A stretch of DNA of 9,819 bases from Erysipelotrichaceae bacterium (GTDB lineage: Bacteria > Bacillota_I > Bacilli_A > Erysipelotrichales > Erysipelotrichaceae), in contig CAAEVI010000167.1 in assembly GCA_900759455.1 (NCBI GenBank), forward strand, positions 1 through 9,819, given 5' to 3'. A model generated the notes under the pieces. The model did not search any database. It had not been told where the DNA came from and saw only the letters and a list, made by a program, of their open reading frames with translations. Every line of letters begins with the position of its first letter. The stretch's first letter is position 1. Positions 1 to 5,639 of the stretch are shown here, piece by piece. The translations under genes were made by a program, and so were the position numbers.

Positions 1-209
1 AAAGACCTGCTGTAAATTCTTAAATCTTATATTTCCATTGTTACTTTCTGATTGCCTATGAACTAATACTTCAATGATATCCTCAACAGTTCATTTTATA
101 AGAACGTAACCGTATGCTTTGACTGTTCCATAAAATGATTCAAATACTCTCGAAATAAATTGTATTTTTCACCTATAATGACATAATCTCTTTGATCAGA
201 TTGCTTCAT
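1..209 (-). pseudogene. Short ORF (37 aa) plus a second open frame; possible decayed gene
   Basis: Two reading frames on the minus strand can be read here. An ATG at 209 overlaps the metallophosphoesterase stop (ATGA arrangement) and starts a 37-aa ORF, MKQSDQRDYVIIGEKYNLF and onward, ending in TAA at 96-98. A weak purine-rich site (GGAAAGAGAG) lies just before the ATG. After that stop, another frame is open from position 90 to the window edge and reads TVEDIIEVLVHRQSE and onward, which looks protein-like. The two pieces could be one gene broken by an indel and a stop, or a genuine tiny coupled ORF followed by chance open sequence. I recognise no family. No terminator is visible after the metallophosphoesterase gene. 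Confidence 0.25.
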
Positions 210-1057
210 GTCTCTCTTTCCAAAGAAAATACCGTTATTTCCGGGATGACACCTAGCCGCATGGGGAATCGTGATGTACCGATTCCTGAATTCACGTACA
301 AAGATGTCTGGTCATTCAAGGAATAAAAACCATCCACATATTTCTCAGCCAATGTCGTTTTTATTTGTGGCAGAAGCGGAATATTTACTTGTCCTCCATG
401 ACTATGTCCGGCCACGATCAGATCAAAACCTAATTTACTGTATGAGTCTGCGGTATCCGGCTCATGAGTCATAAGAATAGAATACAAATATCGATGGTCT
501 GTAAACTTTTCCATGATTTCCGTAATGTCTGGTGCTCCCAGTAACGCATCATCCAGCCCGGCCAAAAACAAATATTCTTCTCCTGTAACAGTAATGGAAA
601 CGGCCTCGTTACGCAGCAGATAAATTCCGCTTTTCTCCATAATATCTTCATATTGCCGCACCGCTCCGCCGCCATAATCACGATTTCCCCATATTGCATA
701 TTTGCCCAAACGAGATTCAATTTTTGAAAGTTCGGCAATCAATGCCTCATCATCATGATATTCCGCATAAATCTCGTAGAGATCACCGGTAAACAAAACG
801 ATGTCCGCTTCTTGTTCATTGATCTTGTTTATTACTTTTTTCAGGTTTTCAATGGTAAAATGCTTGCTGATCTGGATATCCGAAACCTGAACGATTTTTA
901 ATGGTTTCGTGAAATCGGCGTTTAAAGTATATTGTTTTGTCCTCAACAAGTAAGGTTCTATTTTAAATGCGTAAAAAAGAACGCCAAAAACGATTAGCAG
1001 GATCAAAAATATAAACAAAATCAAAACTCTTAAAAATTTAGGTAAATGATTTTTCAT
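206..1057 (-). CDS. Membrane-anchored YkuE-type metallophosphoesterase
   Basis: A 283-aa calcineurin-like phosphoesterase. Residues about 9-31 form one hydrophobic N-terminal segment, so the catalytic domain is probably tethered at the outer face of the membrane, as in YkuE-like proteins. Family motifs appear in order: VSDIQ (D60, Q62), TGDL (D92), GNRD (N125, R126, D127), MTHEPD (H198) and AGHSHGGQ (H218, H220). The C-terminal YVNSGIGTSRFPMRLG stretch also matches the YkuE group. Two positions differ from the usual metallophosphoesterase pattern: the His of D-x-H is Gln62 and the His of GNH(D/E) is Arg126. The remaining metal ligands are present, so a fold-preserving enzyme with altered metal site or specificity is likely; the substrate is unknown. 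The ATG start is preceded by GGGAG about 9 bases upstream. The gene follows leuS after a 256-base gap with a terminator, so it is probably transcribed separately. Confidence 0.9.
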   Translation of the reverse strand: MKNHLPKFLRVLILFIFLILLIVFGVLFYAFKIEPYLLRTKQYTLNADFTKPLKIVQVSDIQISKHFTIENLKKVINKINEQEADIVLFTGDLYEIYAEYHDDEALIAELSKIESRLGKYAIWGNRDYGGGAVRQYEDIMEKSGIYLLRNEAVSITVTGEEYLFLAGLDDALLGAPDITEIMEKFTDHRYLYSILMTHEPDTADSYSKLGFDLIVAGHSHGGQVNIPLLPQIKTTLAEKYVDGFYSLNDQTSLYVNSGIGTSRFPMRLGVIPEITVFSLERET

Positions 1058-1120
1058 TATGATCTTCTCCCATCTATCGTCTACATAGTATCAAATCATA
1101 TTGATATTTATGTTACAAAA

Positions 1121-1134
1121 AAGAAATATTTCTT
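1121..1134. repeat. 14-bp perfect AT-rich palindrome upstream of the metallophosphoesterase
   Basis: AAGAAATATTTCTT reads identically on both strands. It lies about 64 bases before the metallophosphoesterase start. On the minus strand the T-run continues past the palindrome, so it could be a weak terminator-like element or a protein-binding site. AT-rich palindromes also arise by chance in intergenic DNA. I cannot place a convincing sigma-A promoter for the downstream gene around it. Confidence 0.3.
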
Positions 1135-1160
1135 GTTTCAGCGATGCTTATGACGTTATT

Positions 1161-1303
1161 TTATGTTAAATCACTCATATGATCAGCAGTAAAAAAGGAT
1201 AATCCATGCTCGCTCATGCGCCATGAACCATCCTCTTTTTTTTCAATCATCAACGTGATACTCCATAAACAGTTACCTCAATGACCTTTTGAAGAGCGGT
1301 CAT
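1161..1303 (-). pseudogene. Possible frameshifted C-terminal relic of a lost protein gene
   Basis: This piece of the 256-base gap after leuS reads as protein in two frames. From 1303 one frame gives MTALQKVIEVTVYGVSR and stops. From 1265 an overlapping frame gives WSITLMIEKKEDGSWRMSEH and continues to a TAA at 1161-1163. Joined at VTVYG/WSITL, the pieces resemble the tail of a small secreted or NTF2-like protein, in which a beta strand is followed by a KEDGSWR.S.HG pattern. No start region, signal peptide or ribosome binding site remains. The family resemblance is an impression only, and chance open frames of this size are common. The leuS terminator lies inside this stretch. Confidence 0.3.
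1191..1243 (-). terminator. Intrinsic terminator of leuS
   Basis: On the minus strand, arms at 1239-1222 and 1208-1191 pair over 18 positions with a 13-base loop. The top of the stem is CATG/CATG, the middle is GGAT/ATCC, and the A-rich base pairs with the closing run of six T. Four of the pairs are G-U wobbles in the minus-strand RNA and would be A-C mismatches in the plus-strand RNA, so the hairpin suits minus-strand transcription. It sits 71 bases past the leuS stop. Confidence 0.75.
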
Positions 1304-1313
1304 TTGAAATAAT

Positions 1314-3713
1314 TTATTTAGCAACAATATTGACGACTTTTCCTTTTACAACAATAATTTTTTTGATTTCTTTTCCTTCAAGCTGACGTTTGACGCTCTC
1401 AATAGCCAGAGCTTTTTCTTTCATTACCTCTTCATCTTCGCCAGTTGCGATCATCATTTTACCACGCACTTTTCCATTGACCTGTACAACAGCTTCAACT
1501 TCACTTTCGATCAAAGCTTTTTCATCATAAGAAGGCCAGCATTCGTAAGCAATCGTATTTTCATTCTTGAAGATCTCATGCCAAATTTCTTCACCTAGAT
1601 GCGGTGCAAAGCAAGCAAACATCTTAACAAAACCAATTGCATACGGGCGATAGATCGTCTCGCTCTTATAACATTCATTTACAAAAATCATCATCTGTGA
1701 AATTGCTGTGTTAAGATTCAGACTTTCAATATCCTCAGTTACCTTTTTCACTGTTGCATTATAGATCTTGTCTAAGCTGTGATCATTCGTGTCTGTTAGT
1801 TTATCATATTCCGTAAACATTCTCCACACACGGTCCAACCATCTGCGAGCACCGTCCAAGCCTGTTGTGCTCCATGGCAGCGAAGCTTCCAAAGGTCCCA
1901 TAAACATTTCATACACACGAAGTGCATCCGCACCGTGTGATGCGACGATTTCATCCGGATTGACCACATTGCCGCGTGATTTAGACATTTTTTCATTGTT
2001 TTCGCCAAGAATCATTCCCTGATGGAATAATTTCTGGAAAGGTTCTTTGGTAGGGACAACACCACAGTCATACAATACTTTATGCCAGAAGCGCGCATAT
2101 AACAAATGCAGTACGGCATGCTCAGCGCCACCGACGTAAAGGTCTACCGGAAGCCAATGCTCCAATAGTTTTGGATCTGCCAGTGCATCGTTATTGTGCG
2201 GATCGATATATCGCAGATAATACCAGCAGCTTCCTGCCCACTGCGGCATCGTATTCGTCTCTCTTTTTCCCTTTACACCATCAATTTCAACATTAATAAA
2301 ATCAGCACAATGAGCTAACGGAGACTCACCGTTTTCATTAGGTTTAAAATTCTTCGTTTCAGGCAATTCCAAAGGAAGTTCGTCAATGTCAACCGTACGC
2401 ATTGTACCATCTTCCATATGGATGATCGGGATCGGTTCCCCCCAATAACGCTGACGAGAGAACAGCCAGTCGCGCAGTTTGTATGTCGTTTTCGCGCATC
2501 CGCACTCATGTTCTTCCAGCCACTTGATCATTGCTGAAATCGCTTCTTCTTTTCCCATGCCATTGAGGAAATCAGAATTAATATGTACCCCGTCTTCTGT
2601 AAATGCTTCTTCTTCGATATTTCCGCCTTCCAGTACCGGAATGATATCAATACCGAATTTCTTTGCAAATTCATAATCTCGCGTATCATGTGCCGGAACA
2701 GCCATGATCGCTCCTGTGCCATAGCTTGCCAGAACATAATCAGAAATCCAGATCGGAATTTCTTTTCCGTTTACCGGGTTGATAGCATAAGCACCTGTAA
2801 ATACACCTGTTTTTTCTTTATTCAATTCAGTTCTTTCAAGATCAGATTTAGATTCGCAGCTCTTGCGATAAGCAAGTACAGCTTCTCTTTGCTCAGGTGT
2901 AGTGATTTCTTCAACATAAGGATGTTCCGGAGCCATTACACAATATGTTGCTCCAAACAATGTATCGCATCGGGTAGTAAATACGGTGAATTCCTTGTTC
3001 GTATCCTTGATTTTAAAGATTACATTTGCTCCTTTGGATTTTCCGATCCAATTAATCTGCATCTCTTTTGTGGACTGCGGCCAGTCACAAAGCTCAAGGT
3101 CTTTTAACAGACGTTCTGCATATTCAGTAATGCGTAGTACCCACTGACGCATTGGTTTACGAATGACCGGATATCCTCCGCGTTCACTTTTCCCGTCAAT
3201 TACCTCTTCATTTGCCAATACTGTTCCCAGTTCAGGACACCAGTTAACCGGAATTTCATCCACATAGGCAAGCCCTTTTTTATAAAGCTGGATAAAGATC
3301 CACTGTGTCCACTTGTAATATGAAGGATCTGTTGTTGAAATTTCTCTATCCCAATCATAAGAGAAACCAAGTGATTGAATCTGCTCACGGAAATGATCGA
3401 CATTTTTCTTCGTGAATTGCGCAGGATGATGTCCTGTCTGAATGGCAAACTGTTCTGCCGGAAGACCGAAGGCATCCCAGCCCATCGGATGCAGTACATT
3501 ATAGCCCTGCATGCGTTTCATACGTGCAATGATATCAGTAGCTGTATATCCTTCCGGATGACCTACATGAAGACCGTTTCCGCTCGGATACGGAAACATG
3601 TCGAGCACATAGTATTTCGGCTTACTGAAATCTGAAGTGTCACAGGCAAATGTTTTGTTGGACAGCCAGTATTCCTGCCACTTTTTTTCAATTTTCTGAT
3701 GATTGAATCCCAT
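1314..3713 (-). CDS. leuS: Leucyl-tRNA synthetase
   Basis: A cytoplasmic class I aminoacyl-tRNA synthetase that charges tRNA-Leu with leucine. It is 799 aa long, normal for the bacterial enzyme (B. subtilis is about 804). The HIGH signature is HVGH at residues 49-52, inside YPSGNGLHVGHPEGYTATD. The KMSKS loop is KMSKS at 575-579. The inserted CP1 editing domain shows the threonine-rich TTRCDTLFG (about 246-254) and VPAHDTRDYEF (about 339-349), with the conserved editing Asp in the latter. NWCPELGTVLANEEV and WAGSCWYYLRY are further LeuRS hallmarks. The C-terminal tail contains VQVNGKVRGK (743-752), typical of the tRNA-binding end. Cys249 sits where many LeuRS have Pro (TTRPDT). The ATG start follows AAAAGGAGAG at ideal spacing and directly follows a T-box leader, so expression should respond to uncharged tRNA-Leu. 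The gene looks intact. Confidence 0.98.
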   Translation of the reverse strand: MGFNHQKIEKKWQEYWLSNKTFACDTSDFSKPKYYVLDMFPYPSGNGLHVGHPEGYTATDIIARMKRMQGYNVLHPMGWDAFGLPAEQFAIQTGHHPAQFTKKNVDHFREQIQSLGFSYDWDREISTTDPSYYKWTQWIFIQLYKKGLAYVDEIPVNWCPELGTVLANEEVIDGKSERGGYPVIRKPMRQWVLRITEYAERLLKDLELCDWPQSTKEMQINWIGKSKGANVIFKIKDTNKEFTVFTTRCDTLFGATYCVMAPEHPYVEEITTPEQREAVLAYRKSCESKSDLERTELNKEKTGVFTGAYAINPVNGKEIPIWISDYVLASYGTGAIMAVPAHDTRDYEFAKKFGIDIIPVLEGGNIEEEAFTEDGVHINSDFLNGMGKEEAISAMIKWLEEHECGCAKTTYKLRDWLFSRQRYWGEPIPIIHMEDGTMRTVDIDELPLELPETKNFKPNENGESPLAHCADFINVEIDGVKGKRETNTMPQWAGSCWYYLRYIDPHNNDALADPKLLEHWLPVDLYVGGAEHAVLHLLYARFWHKVLYDCGVVPTKEPFQKLFHQGMILGENNEKMSKSRGNVVNPDEIVASHGADALRVYEMFMGPLEASLPWSTTGLDGARRWLDRVWRMFTEYDKLTDTNDHSLDKIYNATVKKVTEDIESLNLNTAISQMMIFVNECYKSETIYRPYAIGFVKMFACFAPHLGEEIWHEIFKNENTIAYECWPSYDEKALIESEVEAVVQVNGKVRGKMMIATGEDEEVMKEKALAIESVKRQLEGKEIKKIIVVKGKVVNIVAK

Positions 3714-3950
3714 GTTATTCTCTCCTTTTCATAAAAAAACGTCCTTAGACAATCTAAGGACGTAAACATACGCGGTACCACCTTAGTTCATGCTGCTTAT
3801 GCATCATGCACCTCTATCTTCTTAACGCGAAGCCCACGGGTTTCCACCGACTCCTCAGCGAGTTCCCTTGTTCGATCCCTTTGGCTTTTCACCAACCAGC
3901 CAACTCTCTCTACGGTCTTGCAAGGTACTACTCTGATTCAATGTCATTAC
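3714..3950 (-). promoter_or_regulatory. T-box leader controlling leuS (probable CUC specifier)
   Basis: The leuS leader carries the hallmarks of a tRNA-sensing T-box riboswitch. The minus strand contains AGGTGGTACCGCG (about 3771-3783), which binds the acceptor end of uncharged tRNA. Upstream are a GTAGAGAGAG segment (about 3904-3913) and GGTTGGTGAAAAGCC, which includes the GNUG-type stem I element. In GAACTCGCT, the triplet CTC at 3862-3860 is the likely specifier, a leucine codon matching the downstream gene. CTAAGG (3786-3781), just 5' of and overlapping the T-box, can pair with CCTTAG (3748-3743 side) or its partner arm of the terminator, giving the expected choice between antiterminator and terminator. 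The leader is about 240 nt from the inferred transcription start. The specifier choice is inferred from position, not from a folded model. Confidence 0.93.
3733..3763 (-). terminator. T-box regulated terminator before leuS
   Basis: On the minus strand, ACGTCCTTAG and CTAAGGACGT form a perfect 10-bp stem with the 5-base loop ATTGT, running into seven T. It lies 20 bases before the leuS start and overlaps nothing coding. The 5' arm can instead pair with CTAAGG at the T-box to form the antiterminator, so termination should be relieved when tRNA-Leu is uncharged. Confidence 0.92.
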
Positions 3951-3957
3951 ATAGTAA

Positions 3958-3987
3958 AGTATATCTTACTTATTTCCCAAATGTCAA
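3958..3987 (-). promoter_or_regulatory. Sigma-A type promoter of the leuS T-box transcript
   Basis: On the minus strand, TTGACA (3987-3982) is a perfect -35 box. An 18-base spacer separates it from TATACT (3963-3958), a near-consensus -10 box. Initiation near 3950 would start the transcript just before the T-box stem I. The -35 box begins 16 bases after the stop of the preceding membrane-protein gene. Confidence 0.85.
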
Positions 3988-4002
3988 TACTTCTTTTCGT
4001 CT

Positions 4003-4338
4003 TCAGTTCTTTATCAATGTCTTAAATCGTATGGAACTGGCGAACTGAACAACACCGACCAAAGAACACAGATAGAGGAACGAAAATACATGAATATCGA
4101 TAGGATGAACAAGTTTTTGAATCAGGAAAGAGACGATAAACGAAAAGACCAGAGCATATGCAAAATCTGATAGCTCTAAAGGAATACAATTCGCTTTATG
4201 ATACGTGAAACGTAAAAACGATAAATAGATAAAAAACAAAGGAATCAGCCAAAAACAGTCCACACAAACAAAACGAAACAAAATTCCGATACCTAACACA
4301 ATAGAAAAACTGAGAAGTGCCGCAAGATATGTATACAT
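4003..4338 (-). CDS. Uncharacterised small membrane protein at the end of the comG operon
   Basis: A 111-aa, very hydrophobic protein that I do not recognise. It has about four likely membrane segments (roughly residues 3-24, 29-46, 58-79 and 84-103), with a charged loop around 46-58 (RFTYHKANCIPLELSD) and a basic C-terminus (RFKTLIKN). It has no signal peptide, lipobox, GxGD prepilin-peptidase motif or prepilin motif. The ATG at 4338 is preceded by GGTG, with AAGG slightly further upstream, which gives a moderate ribosome binding site. It starts 38 bases after comGG ends on the same strand, with no clear terminator or promoter in between. Co-transcription with the pseudopilus genes is therefore plausible and a role in the pilus or membrane platform is possible, but nothing in the sequence shows that. 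It is followed directly by the leuS promoter. Confidence 0.75.
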   Translation of the reverse strand: MYTYLAALLSFSIVLGIGILFRFVCVDCFWLIPLFFIYLSFLRFTYHKANCIPLELSDFAYALVFSFIVSFLIQKLVHPIDIHVFSFLYLCSLVGVVQFASSIRFKTLIKN

Positions 4339-4376
4339 TTGATCACCAAGCCTTAGTATATTCTCAAACTTCGATT

Positions 4377-4769
4377 CTATGCTTCAAATGACCCGACTTT
4401 TACGGCAATCAATGCCTCATCTTCTGTATAAGCTTTTAAGATGATTTTCATTCCCTGATAGACCAGATAAACATTGTCCTCAAGATAAATACGGTAGCAG
4501 TTAGTACCATCCAAAATCATCCACCTTACTGTCAGATCTTCTTCCTGCAATCGCTCGTTATGGTTTTGTATCATGCACTGCTTTTTGATATAGGATAAAA
4601 GCTTAATATAAACGTTGATTTTATCTTCCGCCGCAGTAAGTGAAAAGAGTGTCTCGGCACGCTGTTCAAGCAGCGTGCCGAACAAAAGAAATACACTTAA
4701 TACGATCAAAGCAATGATAGAAAGAAATCCTTTAGGATGTGAGCTCAGCTCTCCATGCCCTTTCTTCAC
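4377..4769 (-). CDS. comGG: ComGG-like minor competence pseudopilin
   Basis: A 130-aa protein with one hydrophobic N-terminal helix (about residues 15-34) preceded by HPKG. Its position as the seventh gene of the cluster and its general build fit ComGG, the most variable minor pseudopilin of the transformation pilus. A prepilin-like Gly14-Phe15 junction is visible, but the usual Glu five residues on is replaced by Ile. Absence of that Glu is also known in the related GspK-type tip pseudopilins. The rest is a mixed alpha/beta domain with no recognisable motif. The start is a GTG at 4769; there is no in-frame ATG before the helix, and the gene overlaps comGF by 38 bases, implying translational coupling. 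A GC-rich perfect hairpin lies within the codons for GTLLEQRAE. Assignment rests mostly on gene order. Confidence 0.75.
   Translation of the reverse strand: MKKGHGELSSHPKGFLSIIALIVLSVFLLFGTLLEQRAETLFSLTAAEDKINVYIKLLSYIKKQCMIQNHNERLQEEDLTVRWMILDGTNCYRIYLEDNVYLVYQGMKIILKAYTEDEALIAVKVGSFEA
4654..4681. repeat. 11-bp perfect GC-rich inverted repeat inside comGG
   Basis: TCGGCACGCTG and CAGCGTGCCGA are exact reverse complements separated by six bases (TTCAAG on plus, CTTGAA on minus). The stem falls in the coding sequence for residues around 30-39 of the ComGG-like protein. It is much more GC-rich than its surroundings. No T-run follows immediately on the minus strand, so it is not an ordinary terminator. 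Confidence 0.8.
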
Positions 4770-5145
4770 GATGCCATTCCAAATAAAGCTTCTCCCCCTT
4801 TACCTTAAATTCTCCTTGTTCGATCTGATGCATGAAAATTTCGTAACCAGGTCGCTTAACGAGTCGTTTCTGATGAAACTGCAGCTGATATTCTTTTTTT
4901 TCAAAGACAACATGAATCTCATTATCGAACAACTGCCAACTTTCACACTGCGAAATGTAAAAGCGTAGCTGCAGTATCGACATCTGATCCTGAATCAGAT
5001 ATTCATGTGCATAAACAGCCTTACTCAGCCACTGCAGCATCAGTACAAGCGGCACGCTGACAAACATCATAACTGCCAAGGCCATTAAGAGCTCCGTCAG
5101 CGTGTAACCCGCTGATTTCCTCCATCCTTTCGATAACAAGGGCAT
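4732..5145 (-). CDS. comGF: ComGF-like minor competence pseudopilin
   Basis: A 137-aa prepilin-type protein. The class III signal is clear: a short basic leader ends in AG13, followed by Y14-TLTE18 and a hydrophobic helix to about residue 40, so the prepilin peptidase would cut after Gly13. The soluble part (QLRFYISQCESWQLFDNEI, then a beta-rich QLQFHQKRLVKR segment) fits ComGF in length and layout. It would be a minor subunit of the transformation pseudopilus at the outer face of the membrane. The ATG at 5145 has AAAGGA only a few bases upstream, inside comGE. Its first 125 bases, including the whole signal and most of the helix, overlap the comGE reading frame. Its 3' end overlaps comGG. 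Confidence 0.85.
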   Translation of the reverse strand: MPLLSKGWRKSAGYTLTELLMALAVMMFVSVPLVLMLQWLSKAVYAHEYLIQDQMSILQLRFYISQCESWQLFDNEIHVVFEKKEYQLQFHQKRLVKRPGYEIFMHQIEQGEFKVKGEKLYLEWHREERAWRAELTS

Positions 5146-5263
5146 CCATTCCTTTCATTGTTTGTGAATACATCAGGATCAGCTGTGCGAGCAACAAACA
5201 TACCATGATAAAAATAAGCGCATCCGCCAATAAAAATCCTGCCTGTGTTTCAGCGGATTTCAC
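5021..5263 (-). CDS. comGE: ComGE-like minor competence pseudopilin (short)
   Basis: A small prepilin-type protein, 80 aa from the GTG at 5263. That start is preferred because AGGGG lies five bases upstream and because it gives a compact leader; a TTG at 5287 would add eight residues without a better site. The signal is QAG9-F10-LLAD14 followed by a hydrophobic helix to about residue 32. The acidic residue at +5 after the cleavage point is Asp rather than the usual Glu. The protein is shorter than B. subtilis ComGE (about 115 aa), and its last 41 residues are read in another frame over the start of comGF. That tail (SGLHADGALNGLGSYDVCQR) does not look like a conserved pilin domain. The start overlaps comGD by 14 bases. 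The comGE assignment rests on the signal and on gene order. Confidence 0.65.
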   Translation of the reverse strand: MKSAETQAGFLLADALIFIMVCLLLAQLILMYSQTMKGMDALVIERMEEISGLHADGALNGLGSYDVCQRAACTDAAVAE

Positions 5264-5639
5264 TTCTTCCCCTTCCCAGCTGAACAACTATCTTATGAGT
5301 CATGAAATGATCGCTGCACGTAACAGTAAACGCCGGAGTACTTGTGTATTGCGGATAAACATACATACATGCCCTGCTACACGTAATTCCTTTTGGCAAG
5401 ACCAATTGACGCTTTTCACTGATCGCTTCATTCTTTTCAATCAGCACTTTGTATACCTTTCCGTCGGCCACTGCATCATTTTGTATCATTCCCAAAAAAG
5501 ACTGCAGTTGTTTAACCGAAATGATCAATCCGTGACTTTGATGAGCAACAGGTAATGCAAACGCACAAAACAAAACGGCAACGATACTTAAAACGATACA
5601 CATTTCGATCATAGTAAATCCATCTTGACTACTGTGCAT
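5250..5639 (-). CDS. comGD: ComGD-like minor competence pseudopilin
   Basis: A 129-aa type IV prepilin-like protein. The leader MHSSQDG is followed by F8-TMIE12 and a hydrophobic helix to about residue 30, so cleavage after Gly7 and the canonical Glu at +5 are both present. The remainder, with SVKQLQSFLGMIQNDAVADG and a beta-rich C-terminus, has the length and layout of ComGD (GspH-like minor pseudopilin). Three cysteines outside the helix (87, 91 and 108) could form a disulfide on the outer face. The ATG overlaps the end of comGC by 11 bases with only a weak AGG upstream, so translation is probably coupled to comGC. Confidence 0.85.
   Translation of the reverse strand: MHSSQDGFTMIEMCIVLSIVAVLFCAFALPVAHQSHGLIISVKQLQSFLGMIQNDAVADGKVYKVLIEKNEAISEKRQLVLPKGITCSRACMYVYPQYTSTPAFTVTCSDHFMTHKIVVQLGRGRSEIR

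Noticed and set aside
1080..1120. Possible sigma-A promoter for the metallophosphoesterase.
   Set aside because: TTGTAA and GATACT-like boxes occur, but the spacing (about 20 or 12 bases) is poor, so I do not report it as a feature.
2583..3107. Plus-strand ORF of 174 aa opposite leuS.
   Set aside because: It is antisense to a highly conserved synthetase region, has a Cys/Phe/Ser-rich shadow composition and no ribosome binding site.
4403..4421. A 19-base exact repeat also found at 733-751 (CGGCAATCAATGCCTCATC).
   Set aside because: Both copies are in coding frames and encode the same short peptide DEALIA in unrelated proteins. With shared codon preference this is most simply a coincidence; no flanking repeat structure supports a mobile or regulatory element.
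4615..4968. Plus-strand ORF of 117 aa opposite comGF and comGG.
   Set aside because: It is a shadow of two genes with prepilin features and has no supporting start signal or family.
5264..5287. TTG start at 5287 for comGE.
   Set aside because: The GTG at 5263 has AGGGG five bases upstream, gives a compact prepilin leader and a small overlap with comGD like its neighbours.
5205..5555. Plus-strand ORF of 116 aa opposite comGD and comGE.
   Set aside because: Antisense shadow; no domain, poor composition, and no ribosome binding site.
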